Below are positions 1 to 8,817 of a stretch of DNA of 64,000 bases, piece after piece. This stretch comes from JBEVJK01 sp963791325 (GTDB lineage Bacteria > Pseudomonadota > Alphaproteobacteria > Rhizobiales > Rhizobiaceae). The stretch lies in contig CAWBRU010000003.1 of the NCBI GenBank assembly GCA_963791325.1, forward strand, positions 248,001-312,000, in the 5' to 3' direction. Within the stretch, counting starts at the first letter, position 1. Every line of letters begins with the position of its first letter. The notes under the pieces are model-generated. The model ran no database searches, was not told the origin of the DNA, and was given only the letters and a program-made list of their open reading frames with translations. A program made the translations under genes and the position numbers.

Positions 1-2
1 TG

Positions 3-95
3 CGCAGCATCAAGCCCAAGGACGAGGCCCACCTGCTGGACGGGCTCGCCAAAGCCGGGCTAATCAGCTTGGAGTCTGTGAAACAACAGGGATGA
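3..95 (+). CDS. C-terminal end of an unidentified protein (cut by window edge)
   Basis: An open frame enters from the left edge and ends at a TGA at 93-95. Thirty residues are visible, ending ESVKQQG. They are charged and helix-like (KPKDEAHLLDGLAKAGL). The fragment is too short to assign to a family. It is reported because the frame is open from the first base and the next gene starts downstream on the same strand. Confidence 0.4.
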   Translation, partial: RSIKPKDEAHLLDGLAKAGLISLESVKQQG

Positions 96-172
96 TGGCT
101 GGCTGCTGATCTTTCAGTGCTGCCCGTCCCGCTGGGTGTGGAGGGCACGGCGTCAGAAGAATGGAGCGCAGC

Positions 173-463
173 ATGATCGGCCGTCCGGGTGTTCGGCTTC
201 GCCCCGTAAGCCTCGGGCTCTTCATGGGATTTGCTGTTCTCGCAACGCGTTCGGGCGCAGTTACACTGACCAACCTCGACACCGAACCCTTCACCTGGAC
301 AGTCACCGAAAGGGGCGAACGAGCGGAGCTGACGGTGGGCGCCGGCCAGACGGTCGAATTCTGCTCGGACGGCTGTTTTGTGATCGGGCCGAGTGGCGAT
401 CGTGCAGCGCTCATGGGAAATGAGCATTTGGAAATCAGGGGTGGCCGTGTTCGGGTAAAATAG
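173..463 (+). CDS. Small exported protein of unknown function
   Basis: This 96-residue product begins with a basic stretch and a hydrophobic segment (LGLFMGFAVLATRSGAVT), which reads as a Sec signal peptide. The mature part is a short beta-rich domain with two cysteines in a CSDGC motif that could form a disulfide in the periplasm. I chose the ATG at 173 because GGAG lies at 163-166; an in-frame ATG at 161 would add four residues. I do not recognise the family. Confidence 0.6.
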   Translation: MIGRPGVRLRPVSLGLFMGFAVLATRSGAVTLTNLDTEPFTWTVTERGERAELTVGAGQTVEFCSDGCFVIGPSGDRAALMGNEHLEIRGGRVRVK

Positions 464-531
464 AGCTGGCCTGGTGCACTGGCTGTTCATTCGAGGGCGG
501 GCGAAAACTCTAGCGGCGAAAGGGGATCGAG

Positions 532-858
532 GTGCCTGTTTATGTAGCTGAAATCGCAGGACGAGCGATATTTGCATTCGATGCCGATGACGAGGGTAAC
601 GCGAGCGCACGTGTGTCCGACAAGGCTTTCGTGCATGACCTGCACGTGCTTCAGCACGGCGGTCGCTCACTCTGGGATGGCTCGGCGGAAATATGCCTTC
701 GTTCCGCTCGACCTGAGGAGGCGGCTGTTTGGCAGGCGGATCACGACGCCAGCGGTCAAAATGCAAAGTCCCCTTGGCGTGTTTTCCTGTTGCCGGTAAT
801 CGATCCAAGCAAATTCGACGATGACCACGGCGACGAGGATCACACCGATTTCGATTAA
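532..858 (+). CDS. Conserved-looking small acidic protein, function unknown
   Basis: The frame encodes 108 residues and starts at a GTG (532) preceded by GGGGATCGAGG, a plausible ribosome binding site. The C-terminus is strongly acidic (DDDHGDEDHTDFD). There is no signal peptide or membrane segment. The N-terminal MPVYVAEIAGRAIFAFDADD reads as a beta-hairpin. I do not recognise the family. The acidic tail could bind cations, but this is speculation. Confidence 0.55.
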   Translation: MPVYVAEIAGRAIFAFDADDEGNASARVSDKAFVHDLHVLQHGGRSLWDGSAEICLRSARPEEAAVWQADHDASGQNAKSPWRVFLLPVIDPSKFDDDHGDEDHTDFD

Positions 859-965
859 GAGCCGCAAACTGTGGCAGTCATATCACAGCCCTTTTTACCA
901 AATGGTGGTACGAACCATTATCGACGGGCCATGGGACTTGGTTCGATAAGGAAGGAACAAAGCTT

Positions 966-1622
966 ATGAGAATCTTCCCTCTCGCGCTTTTGGCTGGCCT
1001 GGCAAGTACCGGCGCTTACGCTGCCGATGTGGTCGAGGAGGCTCCGCCTGCACCTGTGGTTCAGGAAGCGCCTATATTTAGCTGGACCGGTGGCTATATC
1101 GGTATTCAGGGTGGCGGCCTCTGGTCCCACAGCAGTTTCAATGAATCCGACACCGGCTTGTTCTCGGACAACTTCAATGGAGGTCTTCTTGGCGGTTATG
1201 CCGGCTACAACTACCAAGCCGGCGCCTGGGTGTTCGGCATAGAAGGCGACTTCAACGGGGTCTGGAACGACGAAACGTTCAACGTCGGCGGCTTCGACGT
1301 GGATATCGGCACCGACTACCTGGCCTCGGTGCGGGGCCGCGTAGGCTATGCAATTGACCGCACTCTGCTCTTCGCCACCGCTGGCGTGGCGTTTACCCAG
1401 ATGTCGGCCGAGGCCGACCTCTTTAATGGTGTCAGTCTGAACACGGACAAAAACTTTACCGGCTGGACGGTCGGAGCTGGCGCCGAATACGCCTTTACCA
1501 ACAACTGGATCGGCCGCCTCGAGTACCGCTTTTATGACTTCGGCAACAGTTCGCTCGACAACTTCGGCGACGTCGACCTCCACACCAACACAGTGACGGC
1601 CGGCATCGCCTACAAGTTCTGA
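966..1622 (+). CDS. Outer-membrane beta-barrel protein, Omp25/RopB type
   Basis: The 218-residue product has a signal peptide ending AYA near residue 19, a short proline-rich linker, then a repetitive beta-barrel starting FSWTGGYIGIQGGG and ending in the terminal phenylalanine (TAGIAYKF) needed for outer-membrane insertion. The pattern GGYAGYNYQ...FGIEGDFNG and VRGRVGYAIDRTLLFATAGVAF is the signature of the Omp25/Omp31/RopB eight-stranded barrel family of rhizobia and Brucella. The family contributes to envelope stability and interacts with host or stress signals. AAGGAAGGAACAAAG upstream serves as ribosome binding site. A hairpin terminator follows, so it is probably monocistronic. Confidence 0.9.
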   Translation: MRIFPLALLAGLASTGAYAADVVEEAPPAPVVQEAPIFSWTGGYIGIQGGGLWSHSSFNESDTGLFSDNFNGGLLGGYAGYNYQAGAWVFGIEGDFNGVWNDETFNVGGFDVDIGTDYLASVRGRVGYAIDRTLLFATAGVAFTQMSAEADLFNGVSLNTDKNFTGWTVGAGAEYAFTNNWIGRLEYRFYDFGNSSLDNFGDVDLHTNTVTAGIAYKF

Positions 1623-1638
1623 CCGTCACAGCAACACG

Positions 1639-1667
1639 AATTGGCCCGGACATCGTCTGGGCCAATT
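1639..1667 (+). terminator. Hairpin terminator of the porin gene
   Basis: AATTGGCCC (1639-1647) pairs perfectly with GGGCCAATT (1659-1667) around an 11-base loop, 17 bases after the porin stop codon. The T-tract after it is weak. Confidence 0.7.
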
Positions 1668-1877
1668 TGTTAGTGGTCGTCGCTCGCGCACAGCGCGGTT
1701 ACATTGAGCGGACCCCCTTCGCCATGGGTTGTTTGCAAATCCGTGCGAAGTGAGTCCGATCAGACAGTCGATTTAGATCCTCGAGTTCCGGACACTCTTT
1801 AGCCCATCGAGAAATATTCAAAGCAGCCATGCTGAACCTGATACCCTGCTCCTGATCAGCCGCCCGATTCCAGGCGA

Positions 1878-2546
1878 ATGAGTATCGAGTTCGACTTCCT
1901 AACGACCATCCAGAAAGCCATGTCAATTGCTGCCGCCCCTACTTGGTGCCGACTCGCGCGATGGCTGATGCTGCTGTGCGGTTTTTCAGCTGGCTGTATG
2001 AGCGGGCCTGATGGTGGAAGCGAGCACGATACTGTCGCTAGGCAGATCGAGATCTGTCATGGGTACAGCTGCAAATACACCTCGAAGCTCCCTCTTGGTT
2101 CTGCGGACGCCCATCAATTCGCAACAATTCTGGCCGCCGGACAAGAGTCACCACCCGCTGAGCGGGCCGCGATCGGGCGAGCGGTGAGCTATTTCGAAGA
2201 TCGAACCTTCGCTGTTATCGGGATCCGCGATAGCCCGAAATCAAAGTTCGGCGCCTTCGGAGTGCGGGGCCAGATGGATTGCATCGATGAATTGACCAAC
2301 ACACGAGCATTGCTCCTATATCTGGAGGATCTAAACCTGCTCCGGCATCACACAGTCACCAGGAACGCGTCGCGCGGCATGCTCATCGACGGGCGATACT
2401 TCCACAATACGGCCGTGGTTCGTGACTCAAGCGGGGTCAAGTGGGCGGTCGATTCCTGGTACGCTCCAATGGGCAGCACTCCAGATATCTTACTCTTGAG
2501 CGATTGGATGGCTCGCGGCTTCTGGTTCCGTTCGTCACCACCGTAG
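1878..2546 (+). CDS. Lipoprotein with a possible transglutaminase-like Cys-His-Asp triad
   Basis: Of 222 residues, 21-40 form a lipoprotein signal ending FSAGC, so Cys40 would be lipidated. An internal ATG at 1920 would give a more typical signal length and may be the true start. The mature part carries GQMDCIDEL (Cys135), YFHNTAVV (His176) and WAVDSW (Asp192). The order and spacing Cys, beta-strand His, beta-strand Asp match the transglutaminase/papain-like fold, in which Cys attacks an amide. Whether it is active is not known. The function assignment is inference from these motifs alone. The gene stands alone, followed by a second small lipoprotein. Confidence 0.65.
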   Translation: MSIEFDFLTTIQKAMSIAAAPTWCRLARWLMLLCGFSAGCMSGPDGGSEHDTVARQIEICHGYSCKYTSKLPLGSADAHQFATILAAGQESPPAERAAIGRAVSYFEDRTFAVIGIRDSPKSKFGAFGVRGQMDCIDELTNTRALLLYLEDLNLLRHHTVTRNASRGMLIDGRYFHNTAVVRDSSGVKWAVDSWYAPMGSTPDILLLSDWMARGFWFRSSPP

Positions 2547-2669
2547 CGACCAGGGTCGGTCTTGGGTTCGAGGGGTCTTAGCGTTTCTGTCGATAGTGAC
2601 ATTTCTGCACTAGTCGCAGCCATCGAGGTGACTATGGTGCGAATTAATTCTAAGGAGAGGATTATCTGG

Positions 2670-2813
2670 ATGGATAAGATTCTTGTTGCATTAGTAGCAG
2701 CAATGTTGGTGACTGGCAGTCTAAGCGGCTGCGGAACCCTCGGCAAAGGCAAAGGAAAAGCCCCTCCGCCGGTCGCCGAGCCAGCTCCAGTAGCCGAGCC
2801 TGTCTACAAGTAA
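2670..2813 (+). CDS. Very small lipoprotein with proline-alanine tail
   Basis: This 47-residue product has a clean lipoprotein signal, LVTGSLSGC with Cys21 as the lipidation site, then GTLGKGKGKAPPP and a VAEPAPVAEP repeat. The start at 2670 is set by a strong AAGGAGAGG at 2652-2660; the frame stays open upstream but has no such site. Entericidin-like or linker-only lipoproteins look like this. A terminator hairpin follows immediately. The function is unknown. Confidence 0.75.
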   Translation: MDKILVALVAAMLVTGSLSGCGTLGKGKGKAPPPVAEPAPVAEPVYK

Positions 2814-2833
2814 AGACACCGGGATTGGAATTG

Positions 2834-2861
2834 TGGTGAGGGGCCGTGAGGCCCTTCACCA
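2834..2861 (+). terminator. Hairpin terminator after the small lipoprotein gene
   Basis: TGGTGAGGGGCC (2834-2845) pairs with GGCCCTTCACCA (2850-2861) with one G-U pair and a GTGA tetraloop. An AT-rich stretch follows. Confidence 0.75.
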
Positions 2862-3597
2862 TTTAGAATTTAAGTTTTGCCGGCACGAAAGCAGTCCGTG
2901 AGGCTCAAAGGCAATCTGGGCAGAATCGGGTCTGATCAACGCATTTGGAAGGAAGGATGGCGCTTCTAAGTGGTCGCTTGTGTCGTCGGCCTTCCGGCTA
3001 TCTGGGCTGCGGTATGTCAGACGAGGACTAGCTTCCGTGGTCTACCTATGCTTCCGTCACCTGACGACCTGCAAACAGCCACAGTTGATGACATTTAAAC
3101 AATTGGCCACGCTGCCAGACAGCGCGGCTCAGGCGCCAGCTGCCCCTCTTTCATCGATTTCCCGCTCGCCAAGCGCTCGGGGATGACCTGCCCACGGTAG
3201 TCTTCCGCCACCGATTGAGCGGTACAGCTCCCGGCCTCGTTGGCGTCCACCCTCCTTCGATTGACGTAGTTTCCGATGTATTCGGGCGTTTCGCGCCGGT
3301 TTCTAGTCGCGGCGTTCTCGGACCAATCCACCGACCCATCGATGGCGGCATATATTAGTGGTGCTGCGCCGCCGATGGTTTACCGGCAGCCAAATTCCCG
3401 CGATGTTGGGTGTCCCGCCTGGCACTGTGAACCGGATGCTGGAGGGCCGGGTCCAGTCTCGGGCTGAAGGACATCGACCGTCTGAGCCCGTCGCCCGCTA
3501 CAAGGCCACGCCGGGGAGGCATACAGTAAGGGCCTTGTCGAGCGTCGGGATGAGCGGCGATACCTGTCTGCCCTTCGGATCTGTATCCAAGAGGTAG
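2862..3597. other. Gene-poor stretch holding an IS481 remnant and the cyclase promoter
   Basis: No intact gene is supported. Short open frames on both strands have unlike composition and no initiation sites. A decayed transposase piece lies at about 3358-3519 and is listed separately. The last 60 bases should hold the cyclase leader; AAGAGGT at 3590-3596 is its ribosome binding site. Confidence 0.6.
3358..3519 (+). pseudogene. Remnant of an IS481-family transposase
   Basis: In one frame RRRWFTGSQIPAML followed by GVPPGTVNRML resembles the helix-turn-helix of IS481-type transposases, which read close to RRRWTGKQIAAxLGVSPATVSR. The next conserved piece, LGLKDID, is in another frame, and SEPVARYKATPG is back in the first. 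Two compensating shifts are therefore present and the DDE catalytic domain is absent. No terminal inverted repeats were found. The identification is from motif memory, not from alignment. Confidence 0.6.
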
Positions 3598-5733
3598 ATG
3601 ATGGATTCCACAAACATGACAGGCTCACCGCGCCCCGCGCGCTGGGGGCTAGCTGCAAAGCTGTTTCTGATCCTCGTCCTGCTTGGCTCGATCGCTGTCC
3701 TCATCACAGGGGTGCTCGGTTATTTCAGCGCTCGCGACGCTCTTCAAAAGACGGTTTTTGACCACCTCACGACCGCCCGCCAGGCCAAGGCGCGGCAGGT
3801 CGAAACCTACTTCCGGACGATCAAGGCCGAGCTGCACCTTCTAGCAACGTCCAAGATGGTCGTCGATTCGACGCGCGAGTTCCGAACCGCGGTCGACGAA
3901 CTCGATCGAGCAGGCACATCGCCTGAGTTGCGCCAGAAGGTCAGCGGCTGGTATGGAGAGAATTTCCTACCCGCAATGGCCCGTGTTCTGGGCAAGAAGC
4001 CTGCTCTGGCCGACTACCTGCCGGTTGGCTCTGCTCCCTACTACCTCCAGTACCACTATATCGTGGACAACCCAAATCCGAAGGAACGCCGCAAACTTGT
4101 CGACGATCCGGGTGACGGCAGCACCTACAGCAGGCTGCACGCGGTCTATCATCCGCTTCTGCGCGCCGCAGCCGCAACGGTCGGTTTTTTCGACCTGATG
4201 GTGGCCGATCCCAAATCAGGTCGGCTGATCTATACCGTCGAGAAGGAGGTGGACTTCACCACGTCCCTCCAATTGGGCCCCTACCGCCGATCCAATGTCG
4301 CCGCCGCTGTCGCCCGCTGCGCGCTCACTCCCGACCAGTCGGCGATCTGTCTGGAGGATTTTGCACCTTACGCACCGTCTCGCGGCACCCCGACCGCCTT
4401 CATGGCAGCACCGGTGATCGACCGCGGCATCGTCATAGGCGTTCTGGTTGCACAACTGTCGAACGAGGAGATCGACAACGTTGTGACCGGCGATCGCCGC
4501 TGGCGACAGGAAGGGTTCGGCGATACGGGTGAAGCCTATCTCGTCGGACCCGACTATCTGGTCCGCTCGGCGCCGCGGGCCTTCTACGAAAACCGTGACA
4601 GCTACTTCGCCGAACTTAAGGCCGTTGGCACTTCGGACGAGGAGATCGCGGACATCGAGCGTTACGGGACACCGGTGTTGCATCAACAAATCAAGACCCA
4701 GGCCACTCGGGCCGCCCTAGCTGGTGTCGAAGGTACCGGAGAAATCGTAGGCTACCGTGGCGTTCCCACGCTCGCGTCATGGGGCCCACTTGCGGTTTCG
4801 GGCGTCCACTGGGGCCTTGTAGCAAAGATCGACACGGCCGAGGCTTTTGCGCCAATCCAGCAACTGCGCCGGAATCTGATGATGGTTGGGGGTTTGGTGC
4901 TGCTCATTGTGATCGCCGCCGCCGCCTGGCTATCGCGAGCACTGCTCGGGCCGCTGCGCGAGCTGACAGCGGGGGTGAAGCGCTTTGCTGCCGGCGACTA
5001 CGGGGCCAGCGTGCCGGTCCGCACGAAGGATGAGATCGGGCAACTGTGCTCAGCCTTCAACGGCATGGTAGGAGATCTACGCGAAAAGAACATCGTGATC
5101 GAGAACAAGAATCGCGAGAACGAGGAGTTGCTTCTGAACGTGCTGCCGGCGCCCATCGCCAATCGGCTGCGCAGCGGCGAAGCGGGGATTGCCGACGGCT
5201 TCGCCGAGGTTACCGTTGCCTTCGCAGACATCGTCGGCTTTACCGAGCTGACGTCGGAGATGCCGCCCAACGACGTGGTAACCTTGCTCAACGGGCTTTT
5301 TACCCGGTTCGACGCCGCTGCCCAAGAACTCGGGATCGAGAAGATCAAGACTGTTGGCGATGCCTACATGGCCGTATGCGGCCTGCCTGAACCCGTGGCC
5401 AATCATGCCGAGCGGATCGTCCGCATGGCCATTCGAATGGTGCACATCACCCGCGAACACGCCATGGAACACAATGTTTCGATGAAGATCAGGGTCGGCG
5501 TCAACACCGGGCCGGTAGTGGCCGGCGTCATCGGCAAGAGCAAGTACATCTACGACCTCTGGGGCGACACCGTAAACCTCGCCAGTCGCATGGAAGCCGG
5601 TGGCATACCCGACTCCGTCCAAGTCACGCGCCCGGTCTACGAACGGCTCAAAGGCCAGTTCGTGTTCGAGCCGCGCGGCGCGATCGAAGTCAAAGGCAAG
5701 GGCAAGGTCGAGGCCTGGCTGCTGAGATTGTAG
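3598..5733 (+). CDS. Membrane-bound class III adenylate cyclase with periplasmic sensor and HAMP
   Basis: This 711-residue protein would make cAMP from ATP. A membrane segment at about 20-42 and a second at about 425-446 enclose a periplasmic sensor of some 380 residues. HAMP follows (PVRTKDEIGQLCSAFNGM), then the cyclase domain from about 530. Catalytic residues are visible: metal-binding Asp544 in FADIVGF and Asp588 in VGDAYMA, adenine-selecting Lys584 and Asp653, and Asn660/Arg664 in TVNLASRM. The Lys/Asp pair predicts adenylate rather than guanylate cyclase. AAGAGGT precedes the first of two adjacent ATGs. No partner gene is next to it; the ligand of the sensor cannot be read from the sequence. 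Confidence 0.93.
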   Translation: MMDSTNMTGSPRPARWGLAAKLFLILVLLGSIAVLITGVLGYFSARDALQKTVFDHLTTARQAKARQVETYFRTIKAELHLLATSKMVVDSTREFRTAVDELDRAGTSPELRQKVSGWYGENFLPAMARVLGKKPALADYLPVGSAPYYLQYHYIVDNPNPKERRKLVDDPGDGSTYSRLHAVYHPLLRAAAATVGFFDLMVADPKSGRLIYTVEKEVDFTTSLQLGPYRRSNVAAAVARCALTPDQSAICLEDFAPYAPSRGTPTAFMAAPVIDRGIVIGVLVAQLSNEEIDNVVTGDRRWRQEGFGDTGEAYLVGPDYLVRSAPRAFYENRDSYFAELKAVGTSDEEIADIERYGTPVLHQQIKTQATRAALAGVEGTGEIVGYRGVPTLASWGPLAVSGVHWGLVAKIDTAEAFAPIQQLRRNLMMVGGLVLLIVIAAAAWLSRALLGPLRELTAGVKRFAAGDYGASVPVRTKDEIGQLCSAFNGMVGDLREKNIVIENKNRENEELLLNVLPAPIANRLRSGEAGIADGFAEVTVAFADIVGFTELTSEMPPNDVVTLLNGLFTRFDAAAQELGIEKIKTVGDAYMAVCGLPEPVANHAERIVRMAIRMVHITREHAMEHNVSMKIRVGVNTGPVVAGVIGKSKYIYDLWGDTVNLASRMEAGGIPDSVQVTRPVYERLKGQFVFEPRGAIEVKGKGKVEAWLLRL

Positions 5734-5977
5734 GCGGTGGGCAGAACCCGTTGAGCCCGCTCCAGCTTGACGATGAGCTGGGCCCGACAACTCGAAAATG
5801 GCAGACTTTGGAAACGTCTGGCAGTAGCCTCATCTTCCCTTGGCCGGCCCAAAGCCCGTCGCGCTCGCATCAAAGTATTATCGACACCGGATCCGCATGG
5901 AGAACAATGAGCTGCTGCCGCGGCACGCTGGGATCCATTTGCTTTTGGGACGCGCTTGCTCGGAACGGCCGAGGCAT

Positions 5978-6319
5978 TTAATCGCGAGTTGTCGCCCTCA
6001 GGGCTTGCACACTGACGGCTGCGACGAGGCCGGTCACCACAATTCCGGCAAATCCCACGACCATTGCGAGCAACCGCCCGACCAAAGTTTTCGGCGTGAG
6101 GTCGCCATAACCGATGGTCAGCCCGGTGACGAAGGTGAAGTAAAGAGATTCGCCCATTCGCCAATTCTCCGAGCGCCCGATGACTATTCCGCATCCGGCC
6201 ATGAGGACAAAAATCCCCGAGAGGATTGGCCAGATCACCCGCACTTGCCGGACCAGCTCAACGAGAAAATGTCGCCTCAATTCACGCGCAGTAGATTGGT
6301 GCTGTGGTCCCGCTGACAT
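5978..6319 (-). CDS. Two-TM potassium channel (Ion_trans_2 type)
   Basis: The 113-residue protein has two membrane helices (about 29-48 and 84-106) around a pore loop with the filter TIGYGD at residues 68-73. TxGYGD is the potassium selectivity filter. There is no RCK or cyclic-nucleotide domain, so it is a minimal pore like the bacterial Kir/KcsA core, expected to work as a tetramer. It faces the cyclase gene tail to tail. An antiporter and another membrane protein lie upstream on the same strand, suggesting a cation-homeostasis neighbourhood. Confidence 0.85.
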   Translation of the reverse strand: MSAGPQHQSTARELRRHFLVELVRQVRVIWPILSGIFVLMAGCGIVIGRSENWRMGESLYFTFVTGLTIGYGDLTPKTLVGRLLAMVVGFAGIVVTGLVAAVSVQALRATTRD

Positions 6320-6467
6320 AGTACTTCACCTCTTACCGGCTGGTTCGGAGGCCGAAAAGGGAGCCCGGAAACGACCCTGGCAACATCGCGCGCCGGGGCG
6401 AGCGGAGCGTATATCTCCTTAGTCGCCGCGTGATGCGCCTTGCTTGAAGCCACGCCACGGCGAGCCA

Positions 6468-7574
6468 TCACGCTGCGGGAGGCAGGAGGTACAGTGTCAT
6501 CGCAAAGATCGCATAGACCATCAACACGAGTACCCCGACGAACCACGCCGACCGACCGCCGTTCGTCACGAACATCGCCGTCAGGGTCGCAACAAGCACC
6601 ATTACCACAGCGCCGGGCCAGAACTGCAGGTCCATTGGCGACGGCCCGATCACGTAACTCAGCAACACCAGAACAGGTGCAACGAACAGCGCGATCTGGG
6701 AAGCGCTGCCGAGCGCGATGCCTACACTCAGATCGAGGCGGTCCTTGCGCGCTCCGGAAAACGCCGACGCCATTTCGGCGGCGCCGCCAACCAGCGCGAC
6801 GACGATAAAGCCGACAAAGGCCGGGGTCATCCCGAACGCCTCGGCCGCTTTCTGCACCGATTCGACGAAGATCTCGCTCACCAGCGCCACGAGAACAGTG
6901 ACCCCGCCCAGCGTGACCAAGGCCAGTCCGATCGGCCACGGCGCTTCGCCCTCTTCGGAATGCGCACCCCCAGAGAAGACCTCGCGGTGGGTTTTGAGCG
7001 TGAACAAGAGCCCCAGCCCGTAGCCGAGGATGAGCAGCGCTGCCAATCCAAGGCTGAGCTTTTGCGCCACGATGGCGCCCGATGTCACTTCGGCGACCGC
7101 AGAGGGCATCAGCAGAGCGACTGTTGCAAGGAACAGCAGCCCTGCCTGCAGACGCGCGCTGGCCCGATTAAAATCCTGCAAATGGTATTTGAGCCCGCCG
7201 AGCAGAAACGATGCCCCTAGCATGAACAGCGTGTTGGTGACGATTGCACCGGCGATCGAGGCCTTGACCAGGGTGTACTGACCAGCGCGCAAGGCAGTCA
7301 GCGCGATCACCAGCTCGGTCAGATTTCCGAGCGTAGCGTTGAGCAGTCCACCTGCGGCGTCGCCGGTCTTGGCAGCAACTGCCTCGGTGGCGTGACTCAG
7401 CAGACCGGCCAGCGGCACTATGGCAACAACGGACAGAATGAACAGCACTGCGTGTGCATCGGGCCAGAACGCGGCGGCGACAAACACCAGCGGCACCGCG
7501 ACCAGCAGCCAAAGCAGCGGGCTTTTGCGAATTTCTTGCACCAGCGGGTTCAATGGTGTCGACACGCTACTCAC
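6468..7574 (-). CDS. Ca2+/H+ antiporter of the CaCA superfamily (CAX type)
   Basis: The 368-residue protein has about eleven membrane helices in two repeats. Each carries the CaCA alpha-repeat acid: LLNATLGNLTELVIAL in the first half and GFIVVALVGGAAEMASAF in the second. It exports Ca2+ against protons across the inner membrane. The GTG start at 7572-7574 overlaps the stop of the upstream gene by eight bases, so the two are translationally coupled. Sodium or potassium as co-substrate cannot be excluded. Confidence 0.9.
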   Translation of the reverse strand: MSSVSTPLNPLVQEIRKSPLLWLLVAVPLVFVAAAFWPDAHAVLFILSVVAIVPLAGLLSHATEAVAAKTGDAAGGLLNATLGNLTELVIALTALRAGQYTLVKASIAGAIVTNTLFMLGASFLLGGLKYHLQDFNRASARLQAGLLFLATVALLMPSAVAEVTSGAIVAQKLSLGLAALLILGYGLGLLFTLKTHREVFSGGAHSEEGEAPWPIGLALVTLGGVTVLVALVSEIFVESVQKAAEAFGMTPAFVGFIVVALVGGAAEMASAFSGARKDRLDLSVGIALGSASQIALFVAPVLVLLSYVIGPSPMDLQFWPGAVVMVLVATLTAMFVTNGGRSAWFVGVLVLMVYAIFAMTLYLLPPAA

Positions 7575-8181
7575 CAGAAGGATCGTGAAGATCGAGCCGG
7601 GAATGCCTCGATACTATGTCTTCTCTGGCCCTGGCCCTGGCCCCGGACCGTTCCGTGTCCGCAATCCCAGGCTTTGGCCGCCGTTCTGCTTGCCCGTCGA
7701 TGCGCGGCGCCAGGTCAGGGGCGAGCGTCACCGCAGGCCCAGGATGCCAGTCGAGGTCGCGCCCATCGCCGTCGACAGTAAGCACTTTGCTGTTTTCGCG
7801 GTCGCCCAAGGCAACCCCATCGCCACGGCGACGGGGCCACCTGGCCATCTTGGCGAGCGACTCGGCCATCCCGGCCAACGGGCCGTAGAAGTCGGGTATG
7901 GGGACGATGGCCAGCAGCAGAGCGGCGACCCAGAACCAGCTGTTGTGGGTGAAGAGCGCCAGCAGGGCCATCACCGACACCACCTCGAACTGCAGCTTGC
8001 TCGCCTTGCCGTGCGACAAATGCTCCGGCAGCGCATGAAGACGGAAGTAGAGGCTGCCCAAGGTGATCACCGCGATGATGATGAAGATCGCACACCCGAC
8101 GAGAAAGACGTCGGTCTGCCCCGGCGCGGTGATGAACGGCGGCAGGTGGTGCGGTGCGGCCGGGTTCATTCCTTGCGTCAT
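7567..8181 (-). CDS. Membrane protein of unknown function coupled to the Ca2+/H+ antiporter
   Basis: This 204-residue protein is placed at the ATG at 8181, preceded by GAGGGAGAA; the open frame runs further upstream without a good start. Hydrophobic segments lie near residues 25-48 and 70-100 (VVSVMALLALFTHNSWFWVAA). The C-terminal half is soluble and rich in Arg and Asp (RDLDWHPGP, ARARAREDI). The overlap with the antiporter gene suggests an accessory role in calcium transport, which is inference. I do not recognise the family. Confidence 0.7.
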   Translation of the reverse strand: MTQGMNPAAPHHLPPFITAPGQTDVFLVGCAIFIIIAVITLGSLYFRLHALPEHLSHGKASKLQFEVVSVMALLALFTHNSWFWVAALLLAIVPIPDFYGPLAGMAESLAKMARWPRRRGDGVALGDRENSKVLTVDGDGRDLDWHPGPAVTLAPDLAPRIDGQAERRPKPGIADTERSGARARAREDIVSRHSRLDLHDPSGE

Positions 8182-8817
8182 CGCCTTGTTCTCCCTCTTG
8201 CCGGTACCGACCGGGGACCCTATCAAGCGGCCAAGCCCTAGATGCCTTGAACTTGGCCTCGCACCGAAAATTGCCGGCCGTCTTAGCGACGTCGCTATGA
8301 AGCTCAATCATGATTTCCGATTTATTCGGTGCCAGCTCCGTCGGCAACTAATTGCACTGCAGCCCGACCAAGTACACAGGCACGAAAAAGACCAGTGTTT
8401 TCAACGGGCGGGAGAGGTCATTCCTTGATGTGCCGGCATATAGCAGTGATTTAACCCTCAGAGACCTTAGATGTCGAGACCTGGTCGAGCAGTGCTCGTG
8501 AGGACCGGAAGGCGAAACGGCAGCCAATCCGTGCCCGAGGAATCTAGCTTTCCAAGAGGAGTTCGGGCTAGCATCGGGCACCTCACGCTGGACCGGATGA
8601 CACAGCAACCAGCGTTGCCAGCGTCGATGCTGGCTCCATTTTGTGACAGCCCAGCAGCTCGGGCGTGCCGTGCTTCCGAAGGCTGCTTCGTGAACCTGCC
8701 GGAAGGCAGTACTGCCGGTGGGAATTCTAGAGCGTTTCCCGGCATGGCAAGTGCCCCTGCCTCGCATTAAGCAAGGGACGCTCTCATAACTTCCAGCGCA
8801 ACTATTGGACAGGTGCC
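8182..8817. other. Gap without a supported gene
   Basis: Open frames of up to 139 codons exist on both strands but they overlap each other, lack ribosome binding sites and have low-complexity composition. The 5' part must hold the promoter of the antiporter operon. A CTAGAGCGTTTCCCGG stretch near 8729 resembles the left arm of rhizobial TAGAGC repeats but has no right arm. Confidence 0.5.

Noticed and set aside
8471..8770. 99-codon frame before the small gene at 8818
   Set aside because: No start site, no family resemblance, low-complexity composition.
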